From NCBI GenBank assembly GCA_016936235.1, contig JAFGPK010000024.1, positions 1-53,121 on the forward strand: a DNA stretch of 53,121 nt, written 5' to 3'. The stretch comes from Candidatus Fermentibacteraceae bacterium. GTDB lineage: Bacteria > Fermentibacterota > Fermentibacteria > Fermentibacterales > JCC-6. The translations under genes and the position numbers were made by a program. Shown one piece after another: positions 1-7,227 of this stretch. Below the pieces are notes generated by a model. That model searched no databases and was not told the DNA's origin. It saw nothing but the letters and a program-made list of their open reading frames with translations. Numbering within the stretch: position 1 is the stretch's first letter; the number at the start of each line of letters is the position of its first letter.

Positions 1-2
1 GC

Positions 3-215
3 CACTACTACCTGACCTTCGGTCTCCTCATAGGCGCATGTCTGGGAGGGAACATATCTCCTGTGGGCGCAGCGGCCAATATCGTATCCGTCTCCGTCCT
101 GAGAAAGAACGGGTTCAGTGTCTCCTTCATGCAGTTCGTAAGGGTCGGGCTGCCCTTCACCCTTGCGGCTACCGCAGCGGGAGCGGCTTTCATATGGTTC
201 GTATGGGGACCATGA
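3..215 (+). CDS. C-terminal end of an ArsB/NhaD/SLC13-type ion transporter (partial)
   Basis: Only the last 70 codons lie in the window; the gene starts upstream. The reading frame opens at base 3 and ends at TGA 213-215. The visible protein has a glycine-rich GACLGGNISPVGAAANIV segment, then a charged loop and a final hydrophobic helix ending FIWFVWGP. The GGN-x-x-P-x-GA-x-AN pattern followed by a short cytoplasmic loop and last transmembrane helix is typical of the arsenite/Na+ antiporter/citrate superfamily, where it forms part of the second substrate-binding re-entrant loop. Its stop overlaps the aroB start (ATGA), so it is probably in one transcript with aroB. The substrate cannot be told from this fragment. 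Confidence 0.7.
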   Translation, partial: HYYLTFGLLIGACLGGNISPVGAAANIVSVSVLRKNGFSVSFMQFVRVGLPFTLAATAAGAAFIWFVWGP

Positions 216-1285
216 TGGAATTCAAATGGGACGACAGGGAAAAGAAAACCGTTACGGAGCTTTATTCCTCCGGGGAAGAGCCTGATATCCAGAGGCTTCT
301 TTCAGGTGACTGGAAGAACCCGTTCCTGATAATCGACACCTCGGTTCAACGTCTCTGGGACGGACGACTTCAACCCGCCATCCTGTCGGCTTCCGGTCTG
401 TACGTCATGGAGGCGGACGAGGTTCTCAAGAATACCTTTACCCTCGCGCAGATCTGGGAAAGCATGTCCTCTGCGGGAATCACACGCGACATTCCCGTTG
501 TGGTGATCGGAGGCGGCATCGTATGCGACATCGGTGCTCTGGCGGCATCCACTTACCTCCGTGGTATGAAGCTTATGCTCTTGCCGACGACTCTCCTGTG
601 CATGGTGGACGCCTGCCTGGGCGGAAAGACCGGTGTTAACATGGCAGGTGCCAAGAACCAGGTCGGCACCTTCGCTCCCGCGGACAGGGTAGCCATCATG
701 CCCTCGTTCCTCGAGACCCTTCCTGAAAGGGAGTTCCGCAGCGGGATGGCGGAAGTTGTAAAGACCGCGCTGATAGGGGACAGGGAAATCCGGGACCTGC
801 TTCTGGGGACGGATGATGTCAGGAATTCGAACGCGAGGTTGCTGGAGATCGTTAGAAGATGTCTACTGGTGAAGGGAAGCATAGTCGAGAAGGACCTTCG
901 GGAAGAGGGCGGAAGAATGGTCCTGAACCTTGGCCATACAATCGGGCACGCGCTGGAGAGCGCAAGCGGTTTCGGGCTTTCCCACGGCGAGGCCGTGGGC
1001 CTTGGAATGCTGGCGGAAGCGGGCATCGCCGTTGCCATGGGCGGCAACAGTGACATCCCGGATGAGATCGGGCGTCTGCTGAAGACCGTGGGGCTGCCCC
1101 TGGGACTGGACGGCGGCATCGAGAAGCATGAACTCGAATCCCTTCTCAACAGGGACAAGAAAACCAGGAGGGATGGCCGCATCTGGGCGCTTCCCTTCGA
1201 CTGGTGTGACTGCAGGCTGGTCCAGCTTTCGCTGGAAGAGGAGGACAGGGTTCTTCCCGGGGTCCTGAGTCTGCTGAAGGCGTAG
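212..1285 (+). CDS. aroB: 3-dehydroquinate synthase
   Basis: Second step of the shikimate pathway: NAD-dependent conversion of DAHP to 3-dehydroquinate in the cytoplasm. The 357-residue length matches the family. The NAD-binding GGGIVCD, the substrate/metal segment LPTTLL-x-MVDACLGGKTGVN, the GMAEVVKTAL helix and the metal-ligand motif LGHTIGHALE...SHGEAVG are all present, so the enzyme should be active. The open frame extends far upstream, but the ATG at 212 overlaps the preceding TGA as ATGA and gives the usual N-terminus; an ATG at 194 in the same frame is the alternative. It is followed after 5 bases by tatC. The usual GGG-V-V-x-D-L is GGGIVCDI here, a mild variation. Confidence 0.95.
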   Translation: MMEFKWDDREKKTVTELYSSGEEPDIQRLLSGDWKNPFLIIDTSVQRLWDGRLQPAILSASGLYVMEADEVLKNTFTLAQIWESMSSAGITRDIPVVVIGGGIVCDIGALAASTYLRGMKLMLLPTTLLCMVDACLGGKTGVNMAGAKNQVGTFAPADRVAIMPSFLETLPEREFRSGMAEVVKTALIGDREIRDLLLGTDDVRNSNARLLEIVRRCLLVKGSIVEKDLREEGGRMVLNLGHTIGHALESASGFGLSHGEAVGLGMLAEAGIAVAMGGNSDIPDEIGRLLKTVGLPLGLDGGIEKHELESLLNRDKKTRRDGRIWALPFDWCDCRLVQLSLEEEDRVLPGVLSLLKA

Positions 1286-1290
1286 AACAC

Positions 1291-2004
1291 TTGAAAAGCG
1301 TCTCCGAGGGCAGTTTCTGGGAACATCTCGAAGAGTTCAGGCGCAGGCTCTTCATTGTGCTGGGAAGCCTGACCGTATCCGTGTTGGCGGCCTTCGTGTT
1401 CAGCAGGCGGCTCATGGATATCATTATATCGAAAAGCCCGATGCATCTCAGGACCCTGGCGCCCGCCGAGGCGTTTTCAGCGCACCTGAACCTGTCCCTT
1501 GCGGCTGGCTTGATAGCTGCTTCACCTGTTTTTTTCTACCAGTTCTGGAGGTTCGTGTCCCCCGGGCTCTACAGGAGCGAGAGAAGGAAGGCCGTCAGGG
1601 CGGCTGCCGTTTGTGTGCTGCTCTTCCTTGCCGGTGCCGCCTTTGCCTGGTTCCTTATGCTGGATCCTGCCCTCGTTGTATTCAGGAGTTTCGAGACGGG
1701 GAGCATCGAGGGCAGCTGGAGCCTGGCGAACTTCATCGGCTTCCTGGGAAGGTTCGTCATGATATTCGGAACGGCTTTCCAGCTGCCGGTCCTGATACTG
1801 ATGCTGGTCGGCCTCGGCGTGGTCACACCGGCAGGGCTGTCGAAGTACCGGCGGCATATAATAGTCGGGCTGCTCATGGCCGCCGCAATACTGACACCCC
1901 CCGATCCCCTGACACAGGTCATGCTGGCATTGCCCCTGTACCTGCTATTCGAGCTGAGCCTCCTGTCGGCCAGGATCGGTTACAGGAGGAAGACCGGATC
2001 ATGA
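1291..2004 (+). CDS. tatC: Sec-independent twin-arginine translocase subunit TatC
   Basis: Polytopic inner-membrane receptor that binds twin-arginine signal peptides and forms the Tat pore with TatA/TatB. The 237-residue protein begins with the diagnostic amphipathic segment FWEHLEEFRRRL, followed by about six hydrophobic helices; the conserved FYQFWRFVSPGLY loop is visible after the second helix and a conserved proline pair (LTPPDPLTQ) lies in the last third. The start is TTG at 1291, 5 bases after the aroB stop, with a GAAGG ribosome site overlapping the aroB end; no ATG fits better. The stop overlaps the ATG of the glycosyltransferase as ATGA. No tatA/tatB is seen in the window. Confidence 0.93.
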   Translation: MKSVSEGSFWEHLEEFRRRLFIVLGSLTVSVLAAFVFSRRLMDIIISKSPMHLRTLAPAEAFSAHLNLSLAAGLIAASPVFFYQFWRFVSPGLYRSERRKAVRAAAVCVLLFLAGAAFAWFLMLDPALVVFRSFETGSIEGSWSLANFIGFLGRFVMIFGTAFQLPVLILMLVGLGVVTPAGLSKYRRHIIVGLLMAAAILTPPDPLTQVMLALPLYLLFELSLLSARIGYRRKTGS

Positions 2005-2744
2005 GTCCTTCCGAGAGCCTTCTGGAAGCCCGCCCCGTCAGCTCCTCCACCGTGGACGTGATAATACCGGTATACAACGAGGAGGCGATCCTCAGAAGCC
2101 AGCTTGAGCCCGTACTTGCCGCCCTGCCACCCGGTTTCACCCTGAAGGTCATCGAGAACGGCTCAACCGACGGAACGCCGGACATTCTGAGATCAATGTC
2201 CGCAGAGCATCCTCAGCTGGAGTTCGTGTCCCTTCCGCATCCCAACTACGGACTGGCGATGAAGACCGGTATCGCGGGTTCCGGGACGGACATCGTCATA
2301 GTGGACGATCTTGACGTCCTTGACCTGGATTTCTGGGAAAGGGGGCTGAAGCTCCTGGGTACGGGGGAGGTGGACCTTGTGCAGGGCTCGAAGGTTCTGG
2401 CTGGAAAGGACGACAGAAGGCCGTTGATGAGAAGAGCTGCAACCCTGACCCTTACCTTCCTGCTGCGGACGCTCCTTGGATACCGGGGTACCGATACCCA
2501 CGGACCCAAGGTGGTTTGGAGAGAGACCATACGTGATATCCCGGAACAGTGTCGCCTCGAACTGGACATATTTCCCACCGAACTGGTGATAAGGGCTCAG
2601 AGGGCGGGAGTCAGGATCAGGGAGATACCCATACACCTGAAGGAGATAAGGGAGACACCGTTCCCGCTGTACAGGCGTGTCCCCAGGGCCCTGAGGGACA
2701 TCTGGCGTCTTCACCGGACCTTGAAAAGAGGGGGTCGGATCTGA
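2001..2744 (+). CDS. Family-2 glycosyltransferase (dolichyl-phosphate-mannose-synthase-like)
   Basis: A 247-residue GT-A fold enzyme predicted to transfer a sugar from an NDP-sugar, probably to a lipid carrier or glycan at the cytoplasmic face of the membrane. The nucleotide-binding start VDVIIPVYNEEAIL, the ENGSTDGTPDIL motif and an acidic IVIVDDLDVLD segment in place of the usual DADL metal site fit GT2; the last third (GVRIREIPIHLKEIRE) resembles the acceptor part of DPM1-like enzymes. There is no C-terminal membrane domain. ATG 2001 overlaps the tatC stop. The last codons (GGRI) and the TGA stop lie inside the left arm of the inverted repeat at 2731, so the native C-terminus may have been altered by insertion of that element. 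Acceptor and donor are unknown. Confidence 0.85.
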   Translation: MSPSESLLEARPVSSSTVDVIIPVYNEEAILRSQLEPVLAALPPGFTLKVIENGSTDGTPDILRSMSAEHPQLEFVSLPHPNYGLAMKTGIAGSGTDIVIVDDLDVLDLDFWERGLKLLGTGEVDLVQGSKVLAGKDDRRPLMRRAATLTLTFLLRTLLGYRGTDTHGPKVVWRETIRDIPEQCRLELDIFPTELVIRAQRAGVRIREIPIHLKEIRETPFPLYRRVPRALRDIWRLHRTLKRGGRI

Positions 2745-2822
2745 CATTTTAACATTTCTTGAATCGGAGAAATTGAAAATGTTAAAATGTCAGATCCGAC
2801 CCCGTTAGACGACCCCGTTAGA
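2731..2822. repeat. Perfect 27-bp inverted repeat with tandem 12-bp tail
   Basis: Bases 2731-2757 and 2777-2803 are exact reverse complements (arm begins GGGGTCGGATCTGACATT) around a 19-base loop. The right arm runs into two direct copies of GACCCCGTTAGA (2798-2809 and 2811-2822). The left arm encodes the last residues and stop codon of the glycosyltransferase, and the end of the element touches the stop of the convergent propeller gene (2823). It could act as a bidirectional terminator, but its perfect symmetry, length and GGGGTCG start (shared with the 23-bp repeats at 16850, 21869 and 53099) suggest a mobile REP-like or MITE-like element. Symmetry is directly seen; mobility is inferred. 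Confidence 0.85.
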
Positions 2823-3806
2823 TCAGATGGCCGTGAGCTTCAGTACCGAAACCTCGCCGTTCCCGCCGGTAACCCTGGCGAAGTAGACCCCCTGCCTGAC
2901 CTCCTCTGAATCACCGAAGACGAATGAGCCGTTGAACGAGTCGGCGGCAACCAGGCTTCCGCTGATGTCGTAGATGCATATGGTGGAAGGACCTCCGAGA
3001 CCGATGGCGGTTATCGTCACCTGTCCCTCGAAGGGGTTTGAAGAGGCTTCCAGACATGGGGCGACAGTCTGTCCGGAGCCCTGGATGCCCTCGGTGAGGT
3101 CTATCCGGTAGATCAGGTCTCCAATGATGTCGCTTACCCAGAGGTAGCCCTCGTCGTCAATGGTGACTCCCCGCGCCCCCGGCAGCAGGCTGCTGTCTAT
3201 GTAGTCAAGCAGCTGGTTGTCAGGGTCGTAAAGCCTCATGGGCATGCTGGTCCAGTCGGTGGCCACCCAGATGTTGCCCTCCGGGGTAATGGCTATGTCC
3301 CTGCTCTGGCTCGCTCCGAGGTAGTAGGCGTAGGCATACCGGGAATAGATGCCCGGCGCGACGTAGCGGTAAGTGGTGTTCTGCGACCGTGAGCTGACGT
3401 AGAGATAGGCGGCTTCCTTTGCTGCGAGTCCCGTCACCGACGAGACAGGGTTGCCTCAACCGCCGCACATGCTGACTGCGCCCAGGTATGTTCCGGAGCA
3501 GTTGTACTTGTATACGTAACCGTATGTTGCGTTGTTCCAGGAGCCGACGTAGACGTAGTTGTTCTCCACTGCCAGCCCGGTGGCCTCGAAGCCCGTAGCG
3601 ACCACGACGGGGAAGGAACCGGTGACATCCCCCGATGAGGGGTCTATCTTGTAGACGGTCTTGGTGAAAGCGTCCACCGCCCATAGAGAGCCGTCCTCCC
3701 AGCCGAGCCCCGATATGTCTCCGGAAGGGGCGTCGAAGGTTCCGACAATACTCTTGGCAGAGACGGCGGCCAGGAGAGTGATGGTCATGACAAGGGCTGA
3801 TCTCAT
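2823..3806 (-). pseudogene. Secreted beta-propeller protein with sorting-like C-terminal domain, interrupted by in-frame TGA
   Basis: Reading from 3806, a signal peptide (MRSALVMTITLLAAVSA) precedes repeated propeller-like strands such as GLGWEDGSLWAVD and GLAVENNYVYVGSW. At 3456-3458 an in-frame TGA interrupts the frame (…SMCGG-stop-GNPVSS…), after which the same frame continues unbroken with further propeller blades (ITPEGNIWVATDW, VTIDDEGYLWVSD) and ends with a domain containing SNPFEG, ICIYDISG and GVYFARV, the pattern of type IX secretion/FlgD-like C-terminal sorting domains. One transition (TGG to TGA) would explain the break. Other genes here end with TGA, so UGA is a normal stop. It may be a recent pseudogene, a sequencing error, or make a truncated product without the sorting domain. 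Confidence 0.75.
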
Positions 3807-3863
3807 GGTTTTCCTGCTTCCCTTACGTTACATGTCAACAACATGCGATGTGCCATTCAATTG

Positions 3864-3880
3864 TTCGGTATCATACCGAA
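3864..3880. promoter_or_regulatory. 8-bp palindrome, candidate operator
   Basis: TTCGGTAT, one central C, then ATACCGAA form a perfect inverted repeat in the divergent region between the propeller gene (minus) and the DUF6504/dinB operon (plus). It is too short and lacks a T run for a terminator, so a binding site for a dimeric regulator is the likelier reading. It lies 58 bases upstream of the propeller start and 50 bases upstream of the -35 box at 3930. The regulator is unknown. Confidence 0.4.
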
Positions 3881-3929
3881 AACCGCCGTTCCATACAACA
3901 CATCGGGTTCCTGAGGGTTCCGTTCCCGC

Positions 3930-3958
3930 TTGACTGCTAAACATATGTTCACTATTCT
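3930..3958 (+). promoter_or_regulatory. Sigma-70-type promoter with LexA-like box in its spacer
   Basis: TTGACT (3930-3935) and TATTCT (3953-3958) are separated by exactly 17 bases. Within the spacer, 3939-3950 reads AAACATATGTTC, differing at one position from the GAAC-N4-GTTC core of the Gram-positive-type SOS box, with the inner ten bases perfectly palindromic. The promoter faces the DUF6504/dinB operon, whose first ribosome site starts 13 bases after the -10. A LexA dimer here would block RNA polymerase directly. The match to the promoter is seen; regulation by LexA is inferred from the box plus the nature of the genes downstream. Confidence 0.65.
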
Positions 3959-3981
3959 ATACCACGTGGAGGAGGTGGGCT

Positions 3982-4236
3982 TTGGTAACCAGGTACAACG
4001 AGCCGGTAGAGATGATAGGCCATTTCTGCAGGGGGAAGGTACGCCCCTGCAGGTTCAGGTGGAACGGCCATGTCTATCACATATCCTCGGTATCCTCGCA
4101 CTGGGAGACCAGGGAGGGAGCCTACCCCCTGTACCATTACGTGATACGGACAAGCGGTGAAGATGTCTACGAAGTCCACTTCGACACTTCCGATCTCTCC
4201 TGGACGCTGGACTTCCATTACTCCGAGAACGGTTAG
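3982..4236 (+). CDS. DUF6504-like small protein preceding DNA polymerase IV
   Basis: An 84-residue protein with motifs W-x-G-x-x-Y (RWNGHVYHI), a SSVSSHWETREG turn and a beta-rich remainder ending WTLDFHYSENG. Small proteins of this kind are commonly found next to Y-family polymerase genes in actinobacteria and other phyla; their biochemical role is not established, though the linkage suggests a part in translesion synthesis. The start is TTG at 3982, chosen for the strong GGAGGTGG ribosome site at 3971-3978 with 4-6 base spacing. It is the first gene after the LexA-like promoter and is followed after 11 bases by dinB. Family assignment rests on resemblance and context. Confidence 0.65.
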   Translation: MVTRYNEPVEMIGHFCRGKVRPCRFRWNGHVYHISSVSSHWETREGAYPLYHYVIRTSGEDVYEVHFDTSDLSWTLDFHYSENG

Positions 4237-4247
4237 GAGACTCCGCC

Positions 4248-5399
4248 ATGCGGGTGATATTCCACGTAGACATGGATACCTACTTCGTATCGGTTGAACG
4301 CCTCTCCTTCCCGTGGCTGCGGGACAGGCCGGTCATAGTGGGCGGCAGGACCCTCCGCTCCGTGGTGGCATCATGCAGCTACGAGGCCAGGGAGCTGGGC
4401 GTCAGGTCCGGAATGCCCATGGTGAACGCCATGCGGCTGGCCCCGGACGCGGCGGTCATCTCCGGAAGCCATGGAAGCTACACGTCCTATACCAGGAGGA
4501 TACTCGAGATTCTGCTCACCTACTCCCCGGTGGTCGATCCCGCAAGCATCGACGAGGCATTCATGGACGTCACCGGTGTCATCGGCGGGAGGCAGCCCCT
4601 GGAGCTGGCCTCGAGGATACAGCGGGATATACTTGACACCACAGGGTTGTGGGGAAGCATAGGCATGGCCGGGAACAGGTTCCTGGCCAAGATGGCCTCC
4701 GGCAGGGCCAAGCCCAGGGGGATAGCGTACCTCGGGCCGGAGGACATAGTGGATTTCCCGGTTGGGAGGATATGGGGCGTCGGCCCCGCCACCCAGAGGC
4801 GGTTCCTCAGCCTTGGAATAGAGAGGATATCCGACCTCAGGCGGTTCTCCCGCCACCAGCTGCGTGCCCTGCTGGGAAAGCACGGCGACAGCCTGTACCT
4901 CCTGTGCAGGGGCATCGATGATTCCCCCGTGATCTCCGGCGATCTTTCTCCTGACCCCCTGTCCATAAGCAACGAGCACACCTTCAGTACCGATGTGGTC
5001 GAGCCCGAGGAGTACCTTCCGGTGCTGGCCATGATGAGTCAGAAGGTTGCCAGGAGGGCCCGTGACAGGGGGCTGGCAGGAAGCACGGTAATGCTGAAGT
5101 ACAGGCTGAGCAGCATGCAGCGCCGTTCCAGGGCCAGGTCGCTGCCGTACCACACCGACAGCGCCAGGACCATCTACACAGCTGCCCGCGACCTCGCCCG
5201 TACCGCCGTCAGTTCACGGATAAGGCTCATCGGCGTGTGCCTCAGCGCTCTCACAGACCAGTCCGGCCGTCAGCTGGAGATATTCGGGGGAAGGAGCGGG
5301 AAGATCGATTCCGCCATCGACCTAATCCGTCACCGCTACGGCGAGAGGTCCGTTACTTCCGGCAGGACCCTGACGCATGTGAGGTCCGCGGCTGTATGA
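4248..5399 (+). CDS. dinB: DNA polymerase IV (Y-family translesion polymerase)
   Basis: Error-prone polymerase that bypasses template lesions, notably N2-dG and alkylation adducts. The 383-residue protein has the palm motif HVDMDTYFVSVE with metal ligands D8 and D10 region and steric-gate position F13, the thumb/palm catalytic SIDEAFMD (D102, E103), the helix-hairpin-helix part VGRIWGVGPATQRRFLSLG and a little-finger domain (SISNEHTFSTD). The C-terminal QLEIFGG is compatible with a beta-clamp-binding motif. The ATG at 4248 has AGGAGA eight bases upstream. It sits second in the damage operon behind the LexA-like promoter, matching the SOS control known for dinB in many bacteria. Confidence 0.95.
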   Translation: MRVIFHVDMDTYFVSVERLSFPWLRDRPVIVGGRTLRSVVASCSYEARELGVRSGMPMVNAMRLAPDAAVISGSHGSYTSYTRRILEILLTYSPVVDPASIDEAFMDVTGVIGGRQPLELASRIQRDILDTTGLWGSIGMAGNRFLAKMASGRAKPRGIAYLGPEDIVDFPVGRIWGVGPATQRRFLSLGIERISDLRRFSRHQLRALLGKHGDSLYLLCRGIDDSPVISGDLSPDPLSISNEHTFSTDVVEPEEYLPVLAMMSQKVARRARDRGLAGSTVMLKYRLSSMQRRSRARSLPYHTDSARTIYTAARDLARTAVSSRIRLIGVCLSALTDQSGRQLEIFGGRSGKIDSAIDLIRHRYGERSVTSGRTLTHVRSAAV

Positions 5400-5435
5400 T
5401 GTGTCATGCGGCAGTTATCCAGGAGAGGAACTGAA

Positions 5436-6233
5436 TTGACCGGGGAAATCAAAAAGAACACGCTGCGTATCGGCACCTCCGGCTACAGCTTCGCCGACTG
5501 GGTCGGTCCCTTCTACCCGAAGGGAACGGAGAAGGGGAAGATGCTTGACTACTACTGCGGCTTCTTCTCCACCGTTGAGATAAACAGTACCTATTACCGG
5601 ATAATGCATCCCAGGGTGTCATGGAACATCGTGAACAAGACGCCGGAGGATTTCGATTTCATGGTGAAGCTCCATGCAAGCATGACCCATTCCAGGGACG
5701 CCACCCCTGAGCAGTGGGACCAGTACGGGAAGATGCTGGAGCCGTTCAAGGAGAGCCGAAAGCTTGCAGGGCTTCTTGCCCAGTTCCCCTATTCGTTCAA
5801 ACCGTCGGAGCCGGCGGTCCGATATGTAGAGGAGCTGAACGAGCGGACGGGCAGCGTCACGCTGGCGGTGGAGTTCCGCTACGATGAATGGTACGACGAA
5901 GGCATACTCCGGAGGCTGAGCGGAGACGGAATGGCCCTGGTATCAGTGGACCTGCCCGGGCTTCCCCATCTTCCGCCACCTGTTCCGGTGGGCGGAAGCC
6001 CTTTCGGGTACTTGAGGATGCACGGCAGGAACACCGCGCGGTGGTGGGAGGGGGGACCTCTGAGGTATGATTACACCTACAGTGACCAGGAACTGGCAGC
6101 GTGGTTCCCCGCTATAGACAGACTGGGCGAGGGATCCGGAACGGTCTTCGTGATGTTCAACAACTGTCATTTCGGCCAGGCCGTGAGGGACGCCATTCGA
6201 CTCAAAGAACTGTTCACGGGAGAAGAAAAATGA
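5436..6233 (+). CDS. DUF72 (YecE-like) TIM-barrel protein
   Basis: About 265 residues with the family hallmarks LRIGTSGYSF-x-DW-x-G-x-FYP near the N-terminus, the STVEINSTYYR motif, MVKLHASMTH, an EFRYDEWY segment and C-terminal FVMFNNCHFGQAVRDA. DUF72 proteins adopt a TIM-barrel related to xylose isomerase/endonuclease IV-type folds; function is unproven, and a nucleic-acid role is only a suggestion from fold and frequent linkage to repair genes. The frame allows an ATG at 5406, but TTG 5436 has an AGGAGAGG ribosome site seven bases upstream and matches the usual N-terminus. It follows dinB by 36 bases and its TGA overlaps the next ATG. Confidence 0.88.
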   Translation: MTGEIKKNTLRIGTSGYSFADWVGPFYPKGTEKGKMLDYYCGFFSTVEINSTYYRIMHPRVSWNIVNKTPEDFDFMVKLHASMTHSRDATPEQWDQYGKMLEPFKESRKLAGLLAQFPYSFKPSEPAVRYVEELNERTGSVTLAVEFRYDEWYDEGILRRLSGDGMALVSVDLPGLPHLPPPVPVGGSPFGYLRMHGRNTARWWEGGPLRYDYTYSDQELAAWFPAIDRLGEGSGTVFVMFNNCHFGQAVRDAIRLKELFTGEEK

Positions 6234-7207
6234 AAAAGACAGCCCTTTCAGCCGTTGCTTCCGCCTCGGCGGCAGCCGTCATTGCTATCTTCGCCGGATG
6301 CGGGGTGACCAGCCCCGACTTTTCGGTTGATTTCCCGTTCTATTTCCTTCAGGACGTTTCCACCAGCACCATCCCCATGCACTGCTGCTACCTGAACTCC
6401 GGCGATGACGGGATTGCGGCCACGGACAGCCTGTTCTTCATCGATTACCAGCAGGGCTACTGCGTGGCCAGGGTGGGTCTGGAAGGGTATACCGTTGAGG
6501 ACGTGGGAGCCACGGCTGAAGGCGGTTACGCCATAGCCCTGTGCGGGAACCTGCTCTTCTATGTCAGTGACGGCACTTACGTGGTTCACAACCCGGTGTC
6601 GCTGGGATCCTATGGAAGGTTCCTTCTCACCGATCCCACCGGCGGCAGCTGGCACGTATACTCCGTGGGGACAGACGGCACCATAACCACCGTAAACACA
6701 CAGTCCTGGGATGTCGTATCGGTTGATACGGTACCCGGGCTCGACGAACCGGTGGCGGCCGTGATTTCGGCTGACGGTTCCGCCATCTTCTTGGCTGACG
6801 GAAGCGACGACACGGTCAAGAGGATATCCACCGGAAATCTTGGAGCCGTGACCGCCGAGTGCGTGATCCCGGGCGGAACGGCGGACATGTACGCAGGACC
6901 CGGCAACCTGGTCTATGCGGCGCCGGACTCGCTGAGCCAGATATGGGGAATTGATACCGGGACCGGTCTGCACTACTCCACCTACTATATCTCCAGCCCG
7001 GCTCTATCTGTGGCTGTCACCCCTGATGACGGCTACATCTACGTTGCCCACCAGAGCAGCGGCCTCACGGTGATAAGCGCGCAGAACGGAGAAGTCGAGG
7101 GTTCCTCGTCGAGTTACGGAACCATCTACGATATGGCCGTGAACGGAAGCGGCAGCAGGGCACTGATCTGCTCCAACCTCGACAAGATCATCACACTGGA
7201 GAAGTAG
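6230..7207 (+). CDS. Propeller-type lipoprotein of unknown function
   Basis: 325 residues. The N-terminus has a basic start (MKKTALS), an alanine-rich hydrophobic stretch and a lipobox FAGC, so it should be a lipidated envelope protein. The rest is built of repeated strands such as DSLFFIDYQQGYCVARV, GGYAIALCGNLLFYVSDG, DGSAIFLADGSDDTVKRI and DGYIYVAHQSSGLTVIS, the pattern of a YVTN/NHL-like seven-bladed propeller. The ATG overlaps the DUF72 stop as ATGA, indicating translational coupling, which is odd for an envelope protein inside a DNA-repair operon. No catalytic residues are apparent. It resembles the interrupted propeller at 2823-3806 in style but lacks that protein's C-terminal sorting-like domain. 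Confidence 0.75.
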   Translation: MKKTALSAVASASAAAVIAIFAGCGVTSPDFSVDFPFYFLQDVSTSTIPMHCCYLNSGDDGIAATDSLFFIDYQQGYCVARVGLEGYTVEDVGATAEGGYAIALCGNLLFYVSDGTYVVHNPVSLGSYGRFLLTDPTGGSWHVYSVGTDGTITTVNTQSWDVVSVDTVPGLDEPVAAVISADGSAIFLADGSDDTVKRISTGNLGAVTAECVIPGGTADMYAGPGNLVYAAPDSLSQIWGIDTGTGLHYSTYYISSPALSVAVTPDDGYIYVAHQSSGLTVISAQNGEVEGSSSSYGTIYDMAVNGSGSRALICSNLDKIITLEK

Positions 7208-7227
7208 GGGCCGGCTGGAACCGCCGC

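Noticed and set aside
3456-3458. UGA recoding as glycine or selenocysteine in the propeller gene
   Set aside because: Many other genes here end with TGA in overlapping ATGA/GTGA arrangements, so code 25 is excluded. The possible hairpin after the codon is short, starts too close to the TGA and lacks the usual loop G, and the protein is not a redox enzyme.
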